NCBI GenBank assembly: GCA_902795935.1
Contig: CADBMS010000239.1
Location: 1-5,279 of the forward strand
DNA from: an uncultured Methanobrevibacter sp.
GTDB lineage: Archaea; Methanobacteriota; Methanobacteria; Methanobacteriales; Methanobacteriaceae
Direction: 5' to 3'
DNA length: 5,279 bases
Shown: in pieces, positions 1 through 5,279 of the stretch
Position numbering within the stretch: position 1 is the stretch's first letter
Layout of the letters: each line of letters starts with the position of its first letter
Notes under the pieces: model-generated
The model's input: the letters and a program-made list of their open reading frames with translations, nothing else
Told to the model about the DNA's origin: nothing
The model's database searches: none
Translations under genes and position numbers: made by a program

Positions 1-953
1 ACTCAATGTTAACAATACTTCCAATGTTTCATTGTTTTGGCTTAGTGGAAACCATTCATCTTCCATTAGGTAGTGGAGCTTCAACAATATTAATTCCAAG
101 ATTTGATGCATCAAGATTTGATAAACTACTAACTAAATATTCTCCAACAATAATTCCTGGAGTACCAACTTTATTTGAAGCACTATTAACAAATAAACAT
201 ATGGGAAATGTAGACTTATCAAATGTTAAATATGTGGTATCTGGTGGAGACACACTTCAAGAAGAAAAAAATCTTGCAGTAAATGAATTTTTAAAAGAAC
301 ATAATTGTTCTAATAATATTGTTCAAGGATATGGATTAAGTGAAACTAGTGGGGGATGTGTTTTTGCAACAATAGGAACTGATAAATTAGGAAGTTCAGG
401 GATACCTTTAGTTGGAAATGACTTAAAAATAGTTGATGTTGATACTAGAGAAAGATTACCTGCTAATGAATTGGGTGAAATAATGATTTCTGGTCCATCA
501 GTAATGTTAGGCTATTTAAATGATGAAAAAGAAACAAATAATGTTTTGGATAAAGATGAAGATGGAAAAATATGGGTGCGCACTGGAGACATGGGTTATG
601 TGGATGAAGATGGACTTTTATTTTTCCATGAACGACTTAAAAGATTAATTATTGTTTCAGGATATAATGTATTTCCATCACATATTGAAGATATATTGAA
701 TAGTCATGAATTGGTATTGGATTCCTGTGTTGTTGCTATGCCTCATCCATATAAAGTTCAAGTACCAAAAGCATTCATTGTCCTAAAAGAAGGAAATGAA
801 GCTAGTGATGAATTAAAAAGAGAAATTAAAGAATATTGTGAAAAAAATCTTGCAAGGCATATGTTACCAAAAGAATATGTATTTAAAGATTCTTTACCAA
901 AAACTATTGTTGGAAAAGTAGATTATCTAGTTTTAGAGGAAGAAGAAAAGTAG
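1..953 (+). CDS. AMP-forming acyl-CoA synthetase (ANL superfamily), 5' partial
   Basis: The product should activate a carboxylic acid with ATP to an acyl-adenylate and then to an acyl-CoA in the cytoplasm. The frame is open to the window's left edge, so the ATG at 6 is an internal Met and not the start; about 200 N-terminal residues, including the Ser/Thr/Gly-rich P-loop, are missing. Counting from that Met, visible ANL motifs are LPMFHCFGL (A4, residues 5-13), YGLSETSGG (A5, 109-117), GEIMISGPSVMLGYL (A6, 157-171), the ATP-ribose aspartate in RTGD (192-195), the hinge region ERLKRLI (209-215), SGYNVFPSHIEDIL (218-231) and PKTIVGK with the likely catalytic Lys304 (A10). Catalytic elements in the window look intact. 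The acidic C-terminus (EEEEK) is changed by a 32-bp tandem duplication carrying the TAG stop. The gene converges on argS. The acyl substrate (fatty, branched-chain or aromatic) cannot be read from the sequence. Confidence 0.9.
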   Translation, partial: SMLTILPMFHCFGLVETIHLPLGSGASTILIPRFDASRFDKLLTKYSPTIIPGVPTLFEALLTNKHMGNVDLSNVKYVVSGGDTLQEEKNLAVNEFLKEHNCSNNIVQGYGLSETSGGCVFATIGTDKLGSSGIPLVGNDLKIVDVDTRERLPANELGEIMISGPSVMLGYLNDEKETNNVLDKDEDGKIWVRTGDMGYVDEDGLLFFHERLKRLIIVSGYNVFPSHIEDILNSHELVLDSCVVAMPHPYKVQVPKAFIVLKEGNEASDELKREIKEYCEKNLARHMLPKEYVFKDSLPKTIVGKVDYLVLEEEEK

Positions 954-976
954 ATTATCTAGTTTTAGAGGAAGAA
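913..976 (+). repeat. Perfect 32-bp tandem duplication across the stop codon
   Basis: Positions 913-944 and 945-976 are identical, base for base, with a period of 32. The match ends on both sides (912 G versus 944 A; 945 G versus 977 T). The first copy encodes the end of the acyl-CoA synthetase (KVDYLVLEEE). Because 32 is not a multiple of three, the second copy is read in another frame and gives Glu-Lys and then TAG at 951-953. With one copy removed, the gene would end in Glu-Glu-Glu followed by TAA, now at 977-979. The duplication therefore adds two residues and turns the old gene end into untranslated sequence. Confidence 0.95.
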
Positions 977-1022
977 TAATATATCTGCATGAATTTATTA
1001 TTATAGTCATTTACGAAATTAA

Positions 1023-1053
1023 TTTTATAGATTATTTATAAATAACTATAAAA
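1023..1053. terminator. Inverted repeat between convergent genes, possible bidirectional terminator
   Basis: The left arm is TTTTATAG, an extra A at 1031, then TTATTTA (1023-1038). The right arm is TAAATAACTATAAAA (1039-1053), the exact reverse complement of the left arm once the A at 1031 is bulged out. Folded RNA would lose a few central pairs to a loop and is entirely A-U apart from one G-C pair. It lies between the ends of the acyl-CoA synthetase and argS genes, and the A run at 1050-1056 gives a U7 tract in minus-strand transcripts. A role in termination or 3'-end processing is inferred from position only. Confidence 0.45.
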
Positions 1054-1064
1054 AAAGTTTTGTA

Positions 1065-1085
1065 AGCAACTATACTTGCTCTTTT
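1065..1085 (+). terminator. Small hairpin followed by a T run
   Basis: AGCAA (1065-1069) can pair with TTGCT (1076-1080) across a six-base loop, and CTTTT follows at 1081-1085. It lies about 110 bp after the stop of the plus-strand acyl-CoA synthetase. The stem is short. Archaeal termination relies mainly on T-rich tracts, so the T run may matter more than the hairpin. Confidence 0.3.
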
Positions 1086-1104
1086 ATAATCCAGAATTTT
1101 TCAG

Positions 1105-1114
1105 AAAATAAAAA
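1105..1114 (-). terminator. T-rich tract just after argS
   Basis: Read on the minus strand the sequence is TTTTTATTTT, starting 8 bases after the argS TAA stop. Archaeal RNA polymerase commonly terminates at such U-rich tracts without a hairpin, so this is a reasonable primary terminator for argS transcripts. The assignment rests on base composition and position. Confidence 0.4.
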
Positions 1115-1122
1115 TATGTTAA

Positions 1123-2838
1123 TTACATAACATTTGGTGCACTAATTCCTAAAAGATTTAAAGAATTTTTAAGAGCAATTTTACTAGAATAAACTAGTTT
1201 TAAACGTTCTTTTTCATATTCGGAACCAATAACTGGAACTGATTTATAGAATCTGTTAAATGCATTAGCTAAATCTTGTAAATATTGTGCTAAGTTATGA
1301 ATTCTACGCATATTTCCTGATTCTTCAACAACATCTGGAAGTTTAGAAATAATGCGGATTAAATCAATTTCTTCATCTTCTAAATCCCAATTATCATTAA
1401 TATTGTATGAATTTAAACTTAAAACACCATCTTCATAATATTGGCTTTTACTTAAAAGTTTACCTGCACGTGCATGAGCATATTGTATGGAAGCACATCC
1501 TCTTTCAAAATTTAAAGCTTCATCCCATTCGAATACAATATGTTTTTCAGGAGATAAACGAGCAATATAATATCTAATAGCTCCAACACCGATTTCAAAA
1601 GCAATTTTATCCATTTCATCATCAGATAAATCGTTACGTCTTATTTTTAATTCTTCTTTAGCACGACTAACAGCTTCATCAACAAGATCATCTACAGAAA
1701 TAAAAACACCTTTACGTGTAGACATAGAACCTTCAGGTAATGTAATAAATTCATAAAAAATAACTTCTGGAGATTTAGCACCAAGAATTTCCATTGCATG
1801 TGCAACTTGATCAAGAGCTAATTTATGATCAGAACCTAAAATATCTAAAACAACATTTCCTCTATTAGCTTTTTCCATATGATAAGCTAAATCTCGAGTA
1901 GAATAAAGAGAAGTGCCATTAGATCTAGTTAAAATTAATTCTTTTTCAATTCCAAATTCTTCTAAATTTAAGGAAAGAACTTCACTTTCTCTAGTGTATT
2001 TTGTCTTCTTTAAATCATCAATTATTTTCCAAACACTACCATTTCTAACAAATTTGCCTTCCCATACAAATTCATCATGATACACATTTAAATTTTTAAG
2101 ACTTTCCTTAACACCACCAATACAAAGGTTTACAGCATCAGTAAATGTTTTATTTAATTCTTCATCTTCTCCAGATTCATATTTCATAATTAAATTTGCA
2201 ACTTCTTTCTCAATTTCAGGATTTTCTTTTAATTTTTCATTAACTTCAAAATAAAGTTTACCAATTAAATGATCTTTTTTGTTGTCACCATAATCTTCTA
2301 ATTTTTTATTAAGATTTAATAAACCCCAAACTACCATAGCTAGTTGTCTGCCCATATCATTCACATAATATTGTGTTTCAACATCATAACCAGCTGCAGA
2401 TAATGTTCTTCTAAGAGAATCGCCAATAATAGAATTACGTATATGTCCAATATGTAATGGTCCATTAGGATTGGCAGATGTATGTTCTAATACAATTTTT
2501 TTATCATTTTTGTGTAATTGGCCGTAATCGTTGTTTACACCAGCAATAACTATTTTTGCAAATTTTTTATAATCTACAAAGAAATTAATATATGTTCCTT
2601 TAGATTCAATGCTTGAAAATATGTCTGGTATGTCAATATTTTGACAAATATCTGCAGTAATTACCATGGGATTTTTCTTTAAACTTTTAGCTAATTGAAA
2701 TGAAATAGTTGTAGCTAAATCCCCTAATTGTGGATTGGGGGGTATTTCAAGTTTTATTTCATTAGGTACTGGGTAATTTAATTTATTCAATGCCTTTTTA
2801 ATACTTTGTAATGCTTCGTTTTTAATTATATTAAACAT
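1123..2838 (-). CDS. argS: Arginyl-tRNA synthetase (class I)
   Basis: This cytoplasmic class I synthetase attaches arginine to tRNA-Arg, using ATP and, as known for the family, needing bound tRNA for arginine activation. Its 571 residues are full length. Residues 1-95 match the ArgRS-specific N-terminal tRNA-binding domain (PPNPQLGDLAT at 33-43). The Rossmann catalytic core carries HIGH at 129-132 within SANPNGPLHIGH, the RSNGTSLYSTRDLAYH block at 305-320, GSDHK at 335-339 and the KMSKS-equivalent MSTRKG at 372-377. The C-terminal helical DALR anticodon-binding domain starts near 448 (CASIQYAHARAGKLL) and ends in the typical LGISAPNVM. ArgRS enzymes without a lysine in the KMSKS loop usually have one just before HIGH; here that position is Gly126 and the loop keeps Lys376. 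The ATG is supported by AGAGG eight bases upstream. It is the last gene of the ilvD - signal peptidase - argS run, 84 bp after the peptidase. Confidence 0.97.
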   Translation of the reverse strand: MFNIIKNEALQSIKKALNKLNYPVPNEIKLEIPPNPQLGDLATTISFQLAKSLKKNPMVITADICQNIDIPDIFSSIESKGTYINFFVDYKKFAKIVIAGVNNDYGQLHKNDKKIVLEHTSANPNGPLHIGHIRNSIIGDSLRRTLSAAGYDVETQYYVNDMGRQLAMVVWGLLNLNKKLEDYGDNKKDHLIGKLYFEVNEKLKENPEIEKEVANLIMKYESGEDEELNKTFTDAVNLCIGGVKESLKNLNVYHDEFVWEGKFVRNGSVWKIIDDLKKTKYTRESEVLSLNLEEFGIEKELILTRSNGTSLYSTRDLAYHMEKANRGNVVLDILGSDHKLALDQVAHAMEILGAKSPEVIFYEFITLPEGSMSTRKGVFISVDDLVDEAVSRAKEELKIRRNDLSDDEMDKIAFEIGVGAIRYYIARLSPEKHIVFEWDEALNFERGCASIQYAHARAGKLLSKSQYYEDGVLSLNSYNINDNWDLEDEEIDLIRIISKLPDVVEESGNMRRIHNLAQYLQDLANAFNRFYKSVPVIGSEYEKERLKLVYSSKIALKNSLNLLGISAPNVM

Positions 2839-2846
2839 GAATTAGT

Positions 2847-2851
2847 CCTCT
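2847..2851 (-). promoter_or_regulatory. Ribosome binding site of argS
   Basis: The minus strand reads AGAGG, complementary to the CCUCC-containing 3' end of methanogen 16S rRNA, with eight bases before the ATG at 2838. It supports this start codon. Confidence 0.6.
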
Positions 2852-2899
2852 AAAAAATAAATTATTGTCTTGTTTTTTGTATTTCGTTAATTTAGATAA

Positions 2900-2907
2900 T
2901 ATTTAAA
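2900..2907 (-). promoter_or_regulatory. Possible TATA box for argS
   Basis: The minus strand reads TTTAAATA about 60 bases upstream of the argS start. An archaeal TATA box here would put transcription start near 2875-2880 and leave a leader of about 40 bases. No clear purine-rich BRE precedes it, and the surroundings are so AT-rich that chance matches are expected. The same stretch holds T5 (2905-2909) and could instead serve to end signal peptidase transcripts. Confidence 0.3.
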
Positions 2908-2922
2908 AATAGTAAAGAATTA

Positions 2923-3369
2923 TTATAATCCTCTAAGTAAAAGAGTTAAATAACCAATATATGGTATAGAAACTGGATGATTCCCAATAGTAACTACTTT
3001 TGAAATAATTTGATTTGGATAAACTTTTAATGGGTCTGCTGTAGGGTTATTGTCTCCTTTTATAATATAATATGTTCCCTCTGAATTATTATTTTTTTCA
3101 ATAACTCTATGTATAACTGGTGAATTATACCATTCTGCATTGTAAACTACAATATCTCCTACTCCTACATCTTTTTCAGCATCAAATTCATTCATACCTA
3201 AGAATTCTATATTTTCAACAACTACAATGTCGCCCCTGTAAAATACAGGTTCCATACTTCCAGATACTACTACATTTAGATGTGCTGCTAGTATAAGTCC
3301 TACTATTATAATTACAATATATGAACATATCTCTTGAAACTTCTCTACTTGGGAGTTATCTTTTGACAT
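2923..3369 (-). CDS. Type I signal peptidase, archaeal/ER type (S26B-like)
   Basis: This membrane protease cleaves N-terminal signal peptides from proteins exported across the cytoplasmic membrane, with the active site on the outer face. The 148-residue product has a short charged N-terminus, one transmembrane helix at about 15-33 (CSYIVIIIVGLILAAHLNVV) and then the family boxes: SGSMEP with nucleophile Ser38, YRGDIVVV (44-51), GDIVVYN (71-77), PVIHRVI with His87 in place of the bacterial general-base Lys, and GDNNPTADP (105-113) with Asp106 and Asp112. The six-residue spacing of the two Asp agrees with the pair described for the Methanococcus voltae enzyme. The end (VSIPYIGYLTLLL, 133-145) is mildly hydrophobic and may lie at the membrane. 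No catalytic residue is missing. AGGTG ten bases upstream supports the ATG. It lies 82 bp after ilvD and 84 bp before argS, neither functionally related. Bacterial names such as lepB are best avoided because the catalytic set differs. Confidence 0.93.
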   Translation of the reverse strand: MSKDNSQVEKFQEICSYIVIIIVGLILAAHLNVVVSGSMEPVFYRGDIVVVENIEFLGMNEFDAEKDVGVGDIVVYNAEWYNSPVIHRVIEKNNNSEGTYYIIKGDNNPTADPLKVYPNQIISKVVTIGNHPVSIPYIGYLTLLLRGL

Positions 3370-3379
3370 TTCTAGTGTA

Positions 3380-3384
3380 CACCT
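3380..3384 (-). promoter_or_regulatory. Ribosome binding site of the signal peptidase gene
   Basis: The minus strand reads AGGTG, a direct complement of CACCU in the methanogen anti-Shine-Dalgarno sequence, ten bases before the ATG at 3369. It favours this start over any other. Confidence 0.65.
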
Positions 3385-3424
3385 ATTTTTAACATTTTAT
3401 GATAATAATATAATGCGTTTAAAT

Positions 3425-3432
3425 TATATAAA
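3425..3432 (-). promoter_or_regulatory. Possible TATA box for the signal peptidase gene
   Basis: The minus strand reads TTTATATA, a strong match to the methanogen TATA consensus, about 55 bases upstream of the signal peptidase start and inside the gap after ilvD. Transcription would begin near 3400-3405, leaving a leader of about 30-35 bases. No convincing BRE is seen. If real, the peptidase gene, and perhaps argS, can be transcribed without ilvD. Confidence 0.45.
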
Positions 3433-3451
3433 TATAAGCTCCATAACTAGT

Positions 3452-5107
3452 TTACCACTTTAAAACTCCGCCTTTATCTGCAGAACTGGCCATTTTTTGG
3501 TATCTTGCAAGCCAACCTTTAAGTTTTCTTTTAGGATGTTTGATATTGGCAAATCTTTTATTTATTTCATCTTCATCAAGTTCTATTTCAATTAAACGAT
3601 TAGGTATGTCTATTTTAATGATATCTCCATCTTCAACTATTGATATGGTGCCGTTATTCATAGCTTCTGGCGATACGTGCCCAATACATGGTCCACGCGT
3701 GCCTCCAGAGAATCTTCCATCAGTAATTAAAGCAACATTGGTTAATCCCATTCCCATTATTGCTGATGTTGGATTAAGCATTTCTCTCATTCCTGGGCCG
3801 CCTTTAGGACCTTCATATCGTATAACTACAACATCTCCTTCTTCAATTTCAAAATTATTAATTCCATAGACAACTTCTTCTTCACTGTTATAAACTTTGG
3901 CAGGCCCTCTATGAACCATCATATCGGAACTAACTGCTCCTTGTTTTATGATTCCTCCATTTGGTGCTAAATTTCCCTTTAAAACAGCAATTCCTCCTTC
4001 TTTACGATATGGTTTATCTAATGAGTATATAATGTTTCTATTTTTAACTTCAATATCTTTAATATTTTCTTTTAAAGTAGAACCAGTACAAGTCATAACT
4101 TCCGTATTAATTAATGGTTCTAATGTTTTTAAAACAGATTGTATTCCTCCAGCATTATCTAAATCAATTATCATATGTGGTCCTGATGGTGATAGTGAAG
4201 CTATATGTGGTATTTTTGTGCTCATTGTATCAAATAAATCAAGGGTCACATTAACATCATCACTCAATTCGTTAGTTATTGCAGGTAAATGTAATGTGGT
4301 GTTAGTTGAACCTCCTAATGCTAAATCAGTTGCAACCATATTGTTAAATGCATCTTGAGTCATAATATCACTTGGCTTAAGATTTTCTTTAACCATTTCT
4401 ACTATTCTAACTCCACTGGAACGTGCAATACTTTTTTTCTTACCACTAGTTGCTAGGGCAGTTCCACATCCCGGTAAACTCATACCTAAAGCTTCAATTA
4501 AACAAGCCATTGTGTTTGCTGTGAATAATCCTGCACATGATCCTGCTCCAGGACAAGCACATTTTTCAAGTTCGTATAATTCTTTTTTACTCATAGTTCC
4601 AGCAGTTACTGCACCTGATGCTTCATATACATCAATTAAATCAACATATTCTCCTTTAAATTTTCCAGGTTGCATAGCTCCTCCAGTTACAACTATTGTG
4701 GGGATATCTAATCGTGCTGCTGCCATAAGCATGCCTGGAACTACTTTATCACAGCTTGGTAATAGTACAAGCCCATCAAATTGATGTGCTTCAGCCATAC
4801 TTTCTACAGTATCTGCAATTATTTCCCTTGATGCTAGAGAATATCTCATTCCGTCATGATTCATAGCTATTCCATCACATATTGCCATTGTATTAAATTC
4901 AAAAGGAACTCCTCCTGATTGACTTATGCCTATTTTTATTGTTTCTGATAGTTCATTTAAATGTATATGTCCTGGAACTATATCTGTAAAACTGTTAGCA
5001 ATTCCAATAAATGGTTTAGTCATATCCTCATCTGTTAATCCGCAAGCACGAAGTAAAGATCTGTGTGCTGCTCTTTGAGCTCCTTTTTTTATATTATCGC
5101 TTCTCAT
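3452..5107 (-). CDS. ilvD: Dihydroxy-acid dehydratase
   Basis: IlvD removes water from 2,3-dihydroxy-isovalerate and 2,3-dihydroxy-3-methylvalerate to give the 2-oxo acids for valine, leucine, isoleucine and pantothenate/CoA. It acts in the cytoplasm with an Fe-S cluster and Mg2+. The 551 residues are full length for the IlvD/Edd family. Key sites are CDGIAMNHDGMRYSL (77-91, Asp78 a metal ligand), LPSCDKVVPGM (116-126; Cys119 a cluster ligand, Asp120 and Lys121 at the metal site), CPGAGSCAGLFTANTM (185-200, Cys191), GGSTN (265-269), GPGMREML (437-444) and TDGRFSGGTRG (462-472, with catalytic-base candidate Ser467). Near the N-terminus the motif is VPGHIHL with Gly46, as in the oxygen-labile E. 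coli enzyme, where [2Fe-2S] enzymes have a third cysteine. AAAGGT seven bases upstream supports the ATG. It is first of three same-strand genes; no other ilv gene is in the window. Confidence 0.97.
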   Translation of the reverse strand: MRSDNIKKGAQRAAHRSLLRACGLTDEDMTKPFIGIANSFTDIVPGHIHLNELSETIKIGISQSGGVPFEFNTMAICDGIAMNHDGMRYSLASREIIADTVESMAEAHQFDGLVLLPSCDKVVPGMLMAAARLDIPTIVVTGGAMQPGKFKGEYVDLIDVYEASGAVTAGTMSKKELYELEKCACPGAGSCAGLFTANTMACLIEALGMSLPGCGTALATSGKKKSIARSSGVRIVEMVKENLKPSDIMTQDAFNNMVATDLALGGSTNTTLHLPAITNELSDDVNVTLDLFDTMSTKIPHIASLSPSGPHMIIDLDNAGGIQSVLKTLEPLINTEVMTCTGSTLKENIKDIEVKNRNIIYSLDKPYRKEGGIAVLKGNLAPNGGIIKQGAVSSDMMVHRGPAKVYNSEEEVVYGINNFEIEEGDVVVIRYEGPKGGPGMREMLNPTSAIMGMGLTNVALITDGRFSGGTRGPCIGHVSPEAMNNGTISIVEDGDIIKIDIPNRLIEIELDEDEINKRFANIKHPKRKLKGWLARYQKMASSADKGGVLKW

Positions 5108-5114
5108 ATTGTGT

Positions 5115-5120
5115 ACCTTT
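5115..5120 (-). promoter_or_regulatory. Ribosome binding site of ilvD
   Basis: The minus strand reads AAAGGT with seven bases before the ATG at 5107. The AGGT core pairs with the archaeal anti-Shine-Dalgarno sequence and supports this start. Confidence 0.55.
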
Positions 5121-5170
5121 CATTTATCAATTTATTCGGTATGTAAATATTAATAATAAACATTTAATGG

Positions 5171-5188
5171 AATTTAAATCTTTAAATT
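5171..5188. repeat. Perfect 8-2-8 palindrome upstream of ilvD
   Basis: AATTTAAA (5171-5178) and TTTAAATT (5181-5188) are exact reverse complements separated by TC. The palindrome lies 64-81 bp upstream of the ilvD start, just downstream of a candidate TATA box, where a bound dimeric repressor could block initiation. It is all A/T in an A/T-rich stretch, so chance is a serious alternative. Confidence 0.35.
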
Positions 5189-5190
5189 TA

Positions 5191-5198
5191 TTTTATAT
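5191..5198 (-). promoter_or_regulatory. Possible TATA box for ilvD
   Basis: The minus strand reads ATATAAAA after an A-rich stretch (AAAATAAGC) that could act as a loose BRE. Transcription would start near 5165-5170, giving a leader of about 60 bases. A second candidate, TTAATATTTA at 5153-5144, would leave a leader of only about 15 bases. The sequence alone does not decide. The rest of 5108-5279 shows only AT-rich non-coding sequence. Confidence 0.3.
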
Positions 5199-5279
5199 GC
5201 TTATTTTAAAATTATTTTAATTATTTATTGTTATGATAATAATTTATTTAAAAATAAGAGATAATGATTTTATTTTGAT

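Noticed and set aside
6..8. ATG at 6 as the true start of the acyl-CoA synthetase
   Set aside because: The frame is open upstream to the edge, and the family needs a P-loop and about 200 further N-terminal residues that must lie before the window.
56..253. 65-residue open frame on the minus strand inside the acyl-CoA synthetase gene
   Set aside because: It lies wholly antisense to a well-supported coding region, with no recognisable family.
913..976. The duplication as a CRISPR repeat or a transposon target-site duplication
   Set aside because: There are only two copies, directly abutting with no spacer and no inserted element between them; simple tandem duplication explains it.
2839..2922. 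A riboswitch or T-box-like leader before argS
   Set aside because: The gap is 84 bp, very AT-rich and without any stable stem or conserved motif that I can see.
3540..4784. Three open frames on the plus strand (3540-3869, 3948-4358, 4512-4784) opposite ilvD
   Set aside because: They are antisense shadows of a conserved ilvD coding sequence; their Ser/Pro/Ile-rich composition is what reverse-complemented codons produce, and no domain is recognisable.
5189..5279. A small gene or RNA gene at the right edge
   Set aside because: The sequence is low-complexity A/T with no open frame of note, no G+C-rich stems and no tRNA-like features.

Overview
The window is very AT-rich and comes from a methanogenic archaeon, most likely a Methanobacteriales such as Methanobrevibacter or a close relative. 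Three things point there: an archaeal/ER-type signal peptidase with a Ser-His-Asp catalytic set, an archaeal-style arginyl-tRNA synthetase with an MSTRKG loop, and the order argS - signal peptidase - ilvD on one strand, which from memory is also found in Methanothermobacter. Shine-Dalgarno-like sites (AGAGG, AGGTG, AAAGGT) and AT-rich TATA-like boxes fit a euryarchaeal methanogen. Genus and species cannot be fixed from this window.

Layout. Positions 1-953 (+) hold the C-terminal two thirds or so of an AMP-forming acyl-CoA synthetase whose N-terminal part lies upstream of the window. Its stop codon sits inside a perfect 32-bp tandem duplication (913-944 and 945-976). A convergent intergenic region (954-1122) carries two inverted repeats and T-rich stretches, probably the terminators of both flanking genes. 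Three genes then run on the minus strand, listed here in transcription order: ilvD (5107-3452, dihydroxy-acid dehydratase), an unnamed type I signal peptidase gene (3369-2923) and argS (2838-1123, arginyl-tRNA synthetase). They are separated by 82 and 84 bp, each gap with a plausible TATA-like element and a ribosome binding site, so they may be a loose operon or three separately started units. The last 172 bp (5108-5279) are the AT-rich upstream region of ilvD, with no gene.

The genes do not form one pathway. IlvD makes the 2-oxo acids for valine, isoleucine, leucine and CoA; the signal peptidase matures exported proteins at the membrane; ArgRS charges tRNA-Arg; the ligase activates an unknown carboxylic acid. 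This is mostly ordinary core genome and I see no new multi-gene system. The items most worth a second look are the 32-bp duplication that rewrote the end of the acyl-CoA synthetase gene, the long inverted repeat between the convergent genes, and a palindrome in the putative ilvD promoter.
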